DNA from: Hydrogenovibrio sp. UBA654
GTDB lineage: Bacteria > Pseudomonadota > Gammaproteobacteria > Thiomicrospirales > Thiomicrospiraceae
Length of the DNA: 35,269 nt
NCBI GenBank assembly: GCA_002299585.1
Contig: DBOE01000070.1
Coordinates: forward strand, 1 to 35,269
Direction: 5' to 3'
The notes under the pieces are model-generated. The model did no database searches and was not told the DNA's origin. It saw only the letters and a list, made by a program, of their open reading frames with translations. Position numbers and translations under genes: made by a program. Shown here in pieces: positions 31,508 to 35,269 of the stretch (within the stretch, counting starts at the first letter, position 1; every line of letters starts with the position of its first letter).

Positions 31508-31536
31508 TTTACAGAGCTAATTTTAAAAGATAATTT
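31508..31536 (+). promoter_or_regulatory. Possible aroG promoter
   Basis: TTTACA (31508-31513) is followed after 17 bases by TAATTT (31531-31536), about 36 bases before the chosen aroG start. The -35 is good and the -10 poor. TAGAAT (31541-31546) is a better -10 but has no well-placed -35. Confidence 0.25.
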
Positions 31537-31572
31537 ATGTTAGAATACTCTGCAAAATTAATAGAGAAAAAA

Positions 31573-32631
31573 ATGAACTCACTACAACAAACAGACGATC
31601 TAAGGATAAAAAAAATAACCCAAGTTAATGCTCCTGAAATTTTACACGAACTATTTCCTATCACTAATGCGGCAAGTTCTACGATAACCAACACTAGAAA
31701 TACAATTAAAAACATCTTAAATAATGAAGATGACAGAATACTAGTTGTAATAGGTCCCTGCTCAATTCATGACCCTATTGCCGCCAGAGAATATGCCAGC
31801 AATCTAAGACCTGCTATTGAACAATACAAAAATGAATTACTAATAGTAATGCGAGTTTATTTTGAAAAACCAAGAACTACCGTTGGCTGGAAAGGCTTAA
31901 TTAATGACCCAAATTTAGATAACTCGTTTGCAATAAATAAAGGCTTAAGAGAAGCTAGATCGCTACTGGTAGATCTTAATAACCAAGGAATTCCTTGTGC
32001 TACCGAGTTTTTAGACTTGATTTCCCCACAATATATAGCTGATTTAATTTCATGGGGAGCAATTGGGGCAAGAACCACAGAAAGCCAAGGGCACAGGGAG
32101 TTAGCTTCTGGAATATCCTGCCCAATAGGTTTTAAAAATGGTACTGATGGCGGTTTTAAAATCGCCACTGATGCTGTAGGTGCGGCTAATAATCCCCACA
32201 TTTTTTTATCCTTAACTAAACAAGGTCATTCTGCTATCTTTGAAACTGCTGGCAATCAAGATTGCCATATTATTTTAAGAGGTGGTGGTGATGGGCCTAA
32301 TTATACAAGTGATTATGTTAAATTAGCGGCAGAAAACCTTGCTTCTTGCAAGGTACAAACTAAACTTATGATTGACTGTAGCCATGCAAATAGTAATAAA
32401 CAACATAAAAATCAACTAATAGTTGCCCTGTCGATTAAAGAGCAGTTGGCAAATAATGAACAAAATATTATGGGTGCAATGGTTGAAAGTAATTTAGTGG
32501 CTGGCAAGCAAAACATAAGCGACAAGCTTGTTTATGGGCAAAGTGTTACCGATGCTTGTCTTGGCTGGCAAGATAGCTTAGGGCTACTAAAGACCCTTGC
32601 TGAAGGCGTTATTGCTAGAAGAAATGTTTAA
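31573..32631 (+). CDS. aroG: 3-deoxy-D-arabino-heptulosonate-7-phosphate synthase, class I
   Basis: This enzyme of about 352 residues condenses phosphoenolpyruvate and erythrose 4-phosphate, the first step of aromatic amino acid synthesis. I start it at the ATG at 31573, not 12 codons upstream: the protein then begins MNSLQQTDDLRIKKI, matching the family's DDLRI opening, with GAG at a suitable distance. Diagnostic segments are VVIGPCSIHDP, MRVYFEKPRTTVGWKGLIND, IGARTTESQGHRELASG, IILRGGGDGPNY and MIDCSHANSNK. Class I enzymes are feedback-controlled by Phe, Tyr or Trp; which one applies here is not clear. The 3' end overlaps the convergent thiL by 17 bases. Confidence 0.93.
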   Translation: MNSLQQTDDLRIKKITQVNAPEILHELFPITNAASSTITNTRNTIKNILNNEDDRILVVIGPCSIHDPIAAREYASNLRPAIEQYKNELLIVMRVYFEKPRTTVGWKGLINDPNLDNSFAINKGLREARSLLVDLNNQGIPCATEFLDLISPQYIADLISWGAIGARTTESQGHRELASGISCPIGFKNGTDGGFKIATDAVGAANNPHIFLSLTKQGHSAIFETAGNQDCHIILRGGGDGPNYTSDYVKLAAENLASCKVQTKLMIDCSHANSNKQHKNQLIVALSIKEQLANNEQNIMGAMVESNLVAGKQNISDKLVYGQSVTDACLGWQDSLGLLKTLAEGVIARRNV

Positions 32632-33571
32632 AACCTGCAAACTTACAAGAATCTAATTTATTTTGGATAACGGCATTATTAGATGTGATATCTATATTAG
32701 CACTTTCACCTGTAACAACTTCACCAATACAAGTTAGACTAACTGCTGTTAATTTTTCTATGGCAGTTATCTCCGCCAATTTTTCTTGAGCAATAGTAAA
32801 ACATAATTCATAATCATCGCCACAGGTTAGTGGAAAACAATACTGTTCGGTTTGTTGAATATAATTTTTTATACTCACCGACATAGGTAGTACATCATAA
32901 TTAATTCTTGCCGATACTTTTGAGGCTTTTAATATATGTTTTAAATCACTCAGTAAACCATCTGAAATATCAATTGCACTGGTTGCTAAACCTAATAAAT
33001 TAAGTCCTAATTTAACTCTTGGTTCAGGGGTGTTTAATTTATCAAGACAACTTTCAATACCTTTTAACCCCCCCCCCCCATCGCCAATGTTACCAGATAC
33101 AAAAATTAAATTTCCAGCTTTGGCTGTTGATCTTAAAATTGCCGTATTTTCTGACACCCAGCCATGAGCAGTAATAGTGATACTTAATACTGTTGATTTA
33201 GTAGTATCACCACCAACTAAACAAACTTTATATTTGTCTGCTAGGGTTTTAATGCCTGTGCTAAAAGCCGTTAGCCATTGTTCATTGTTTAATTCTGCTG
33301 GCAGGCTTAGGGCTAAAGAAAAAAAGGCAGGATCTGCTCCCATTGCTGCTAAATCGCTAAGGTTTACCGCTAGAGACTTCCAGCCAATAGCAAATGGAGG
33401 AGTTTTTTTAGGAAAATGAACACCACAGATAGATGTATCTGTTACTATAACTAATTGTTTATTTTTAGGCAAAGAAATTACTGCCCCATCATCTCCAATA
33501 CCAACATTAGTACTGTTAATAACTGATATTGGTTTAAAGTATTTTTCAATAATAGAAAATTCAGAAGCCAT
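32615..33571 (-). CDS. thiL: Thiamine-monophosphate kinase
   Basis: This 318-residue enzyme converts thiamine monophosphate to thiamine diphosphate using ATP. The metal/ATP sites are visible: VGIGDDGAVI (about 24-33), VTDTSICGVHF, DLAAMGADPAFFSLALS, LVGGDTTKS and IDISDGLLSDL. The usual GxLGDxxxGL turn appears as GNIGDGGGGLKGIE, where four successive GGG codons encode the Gly run (12 identical bases at 33068-33079). It lies 14 bases after nusB in the ribB-ribH-nusB-thiL order typical of Gammaproteobacteria. The reading frame is intact as given. Confidence 0.92.
   Translation of the reverse strand: MASEFSIIEKYFKPISVINSTNVGIGDDGAVISLPKNKQLVIVTDTSICGVHFPKKTPPFAIGWKSLAVNLSDLAAMGADPAFFSLALSLPAELNNEQWLTAFSTGIKTLADKYKVCLVGGDTTKSTVLSITITAHGWVSENTAILRSTAKAGNLIFVSGNIGDGGGGLKGIESCLDKLNTPEPRVKLGLNLLGLATSAIDISDGLLSDLKHILKASKVSARINYDVLPMSVSIKNYIQQTEQYCFPLTCGDDYELCFTIAQEKLAEITAIEKLTAVSLTCIGEVVTGESANIDITSNNAVIQNKLDSCKFAGFKHFF
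33068..33079. repeat. Run of 12 C inside thiL
   Basis: Twelve consecutive C (12 G on the coding strand) encode four glycines in the ThiL GDGGGGL turn. A run this long in an AT-rich gene is prone to slipped replication, and gain or loss of one base would truncate ThiL. Confidence 0.95.
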
Positions 33572-33585
33572 TATTAAAAATATAA

Positions 33586-34074
33586 CTAATTATTAATTTC
33601 AAGCTCTCTAAGATTTTTTGCCACCTTATCTAAAATACCATTTATATATTTATGCCCCCCCTCAGCTCCAAAACTTTTTGCCAGCTCTACCGCTTCATCA
33701 ATCACTGATTTATAGGGTACAGATAAAGAGCTTTGTAGTTCATAAACACCGATTCTTAAAATAGTTTTTTCGACAGGGTTAATCAAAGCAACATTACGAT
33801 CTAAAAAAGCAGAGTATAAATCATCTAATTTTTTATACTGACTAGAAATAGAGTTTACTAAATCGTTAAAAAGCTCTATATCTAAATTTAATAACCTTTT
33901 ATCTTCAGTAAATTGCTTAACAATATCACACATATCTGAGTTATTTAATTGCCATTGATAAAGAGCTTGTAAAGCAACCCTTCTTGCTTGCGAACGAGGG
34001 CTTATTCTTTGATTATCTTCTGGAATTTCTTCTCCCTGCCCAGGTTTAATATCCTCTAGCCTCATCTGTTTCAC
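33586..34074 (-). CDS. nusB: Transcription antitermination factor NusB
   Basis: This 162-residue all-helical RNA-binding protein works with NusE (ribosomal protein S10) at boxA to prevent early termination, notably in rRNA operons. The core runs from SQARRVALQALYQWQLNN (about 28-45) to GAEGGHKYINGILDKVAK. About 25 residues precede the usual start of the domain, slightly longer than average. The start is GTG at 34072-34074, immediately after the ribH stop with AGGT just upstream; an ATG three codons later is an alternative. A 7-C run at 33655-33661 encodes the Gly-Gly of GGHKYI. Confidence 0.92.
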   Translation of the reverse strand: MKQMRLEDIKPGQGEEIPEDNQRISPRSQARRVALQALYQWQLNNSDMCDIVKQFTEDKRLLNLDIELFNDLVNSISSQYKKLDDLYSAFLDRNVALINPVEKTILRIGVYELQSSLSVPYKSVIDEAVELAKSFGAEGGHKYINGILDKVAKNLRELEINN

Positions 34075-34536
34075 TTAAACCTGCTTTAATACATTCACAG
34101 TTTCTATTGCAGCTAGAGTACACTCCACACCTTTATTACCAGCTTTAGTACCCGCTCTTTCAATCGCCTGCTCAATAGTATCTATGGTTAAAACACCAAA
34201 GGCAACAGGTACACCCGATTGTAAAGAAACTTGTCCTATGCCTTTTACACATTCTCCAGCTACATAATCAAAATGTGGAGTACCCCCTCTAATTACCGCA
34301 CCTAAAGCAACTATAGCGTCATATTTACCAGATTCTGCCATTTTTTGGGCAACTAAGGGTATTTCAAAAGCACCAGGAACCATAACCTGCTCGATATTGT
34401 CTAGGCTACCACCATGTCGGACAATCGTGTCTATCGACCCTTTAACTAAGCTATCAACAATAAAGTTATTAAAACGCCCAACTACTAAACCTACTTTAAT
34501 TCCTTTGGCAGTTAAATTCCCTTCTATAATTTTCAT
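34075..34536 (-). CDS. ribH: 6,7-dimethyl-8-ribityllumazine synthase
   Basis: This 153-residue enzyme condenses the ribityl pyrimidine with 3,4-dihydroxybutanone 4-phosphate, the penultimate step of riboflavin synthesis; family members assemble as pentamers or icosahedra. Diagnostic segments are VGRFNNFIVDSL, VPGAFEIPLVAQKM, ALGAVIRGGTPHFDYVAG (with the catalytic His) and GVLTIDTIEQAIERAG. Its ATG overlaps the ribB-type gene stop by four bases and its stop directly precedes the nusB start, so the three are translationally coupled. Confidence 0.94.
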   Translation of the reverse strand: MKIIEGNLTAKGIKVGLVVGRFNNFIVDSLVKGSIDTIVRHGGSLDNIEQVMVPGAFEIPLVAQKMAESGKYDAIVALGAVIRGGTPHFDYVAGECVKGIGQVSLQSGVPVAFGVLTIDTIEQAIERAGTKAGNKGVECTLAAIETVNVLKQV

Positions 34537-35269
34537 TTTTTATCCTTTTTATCTATATACCCAACCACTTCAAGCCCAAAGCCACTAATACCTGTTCTTT
34601 TACTTTCTGTGCCAATAATTTTTAATTTATTCAAGCCTAAGTCTGATAATATTTGAGCTCCTAAACCATAGGTTTTAGCATCATCTTCAAGTTTTTTTTC
34701 AGGGGCTTTTATACCCATATCATGCATCTGATAACTCTGAATTTTATCTAATAAGTCAGCTTCTGCTTCATTTTTTCTTAATACCACTATCACTCCTGCC
34801 GAAATATCTGCAATTTGCTTCATAGTATCGCGTAGTGACCATTTGCACTCATCTCTTTGTGAGGCAAATAAGTCACACATAGTATCGGACATATGCACCC
34901 TAACAGCGACTGGTTCAGATTTTGATATATCACCATAAGTTAAGGCAAAATGAGCATGGTGTTCGATAACATCTTCATAACCAATTAATTTAAACTCTCC
35001 AAACTCAGTAGGCAGCTTGCATTGAGAAACTCTTTCGATAGTTTTTTCATGCTGCATTTTATATTCAATTAAATCAGCAATAGTACTAATTTTTAAACCA
35101 TGTTCTTTAGCATAGGCCTCAAGGTCATCGCGTCTTGCCATAGAACCATCTTCATTCATGATTTCTACGATTACTGAAGCTGGCTCAAACCCCGCCAAAC
35201 TTGCTAAATCACAACCAGCTTCGGTATGACCTGCTCGCATTAAAACGCCACCTGGTTGAGCCATTAATG
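34533..35269 (-). CDS. ribB: 3,4-dihydroxy-2-butanone 4-phosphate synthase with degenerate RibA-like domain (partial, 5' end outside window)
   Basis: The window shows only the C-terminal 245 or so residues; the open frame runs off the right edge. MAQPGGVLMRAGHTEAGCDLASLAGF and IMNEDGSMARRDDLEAYAKEH belong to the RibB domain, which makes dihydroxybutanone phosphate from ribulose 5-phosphate. The following region is related to GTP cyclohydrolase II, but the zinc-site pattern CxxGDx7CxC is not recognisable (the matching place reads VHMSDTMCDLFASQRDECKW). Such proteins (called RibBX in Shewanella) have RibB activity without cyclohydrolase activity. A separate ribA would then be needed elsewhere. 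It heads the ribB-ribH-nusB-thiL unit. Confidence 0.87.
   Translation of the reverse strand, partial: LMAQPGGVLMRAGHTEAGCDLASLAGFEPASVIVEIMNEDGSMARRDDLEAYAKEHGLKISTIADLIEYKMQHEKTIERVSQCKLPTEFGEFKLIGYEDVIEHHAHFALTYGDISKSEPVAVRVHMSDTMCDLFASQRDECKWSLRDTMKQIADISAGVIVVLRKNEAEADLLDKIQSYQMHDMGIKAPEKKLEDDAKTYGLGAQILSDLGLNKLKIIGTESKRTGISGFGLEVVGYIDKKDKK

Noticed and set aside
31537..31572. Earlier start for aroG at 31537
   Set aside because: The family N-terminus aligns from the ATG at 31573 (DDLRI shortly after Met), and the extra 12 residues have no counterpart.

Overview
The window is AT-rich (about one third G+C by eye), densely coded bacterial DNA with about 30 genes. It has no rRNA, tRNA, CRISPR array, phage block or intact transposase that I can see. 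Several gene orders are typical of Gammaproteobacteria: ribB-ribH-nusB-thiL, rnr-rlmB, comEC-lpxK-ycaR-kdsB, a ThiI with a C-terminal rhodanese domain, and MltF. Low G+C, many small repeats and this gene content would suit a marine sulfur-oxidiser or symbiont of the SUP05/Thioglobus kind, but that assignment is inference.

Left part (163-10379) is a metal-uptake and redox region. A pseudoazurin-like lipoprotein faces a di-heme cytochrome c peroxidase/MauG-type lipoprotein. Next come a ferric-iron ABC transporter (fbpABC, minus strand), a divergent imelysin lipoprotein, an AraC/GyrI-type regulator and a TonB-dependent receptor. A Fur-box-like site lies between fbpA and the imelysin gene. Together these could bring iron across both membranes and pair a copper electron donor with a peroxidase.

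Middle part (10395-21443): a PfkB sugar kinase fused to a C-terminal Rieske 2Fe-2S domain; a 630-base gene-free stretch with a cluster of DnaA-box-like 9-mers and a G+C-rich structured segment; a tightly packed minus-strand cell-envelope operon (comEC, lpxK, ycaR/Trm112, kdsB, small membrane protein); a DUF2062 gene whose start codon abuts that of comEC; a small secreted protein; a Lon-like protease and an ammonium channel.

Right part (21549-35269): a PLP-dependent desulfhydrase/deaminase; a porin gene broken by a 26-bp tandem duplication and a poly-G slip; a repeat-rich stretch; then housekeeping genes (VOC protein, rlmB, rnr, mltF, thiI, DUF3579, aroG, thiL, nusB, ribH, ribB-type gene cut by the window edge).

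Three themes cut across the window. A dispersed terminal-inverted-repeat family (core CTCTGAATAAGTA) occurs at five places and supplies or touches gene 3' ends. Runs of 7-12 G or C are unexpectedly common in coding sequence. Overlapping or abutting genes are frequent.
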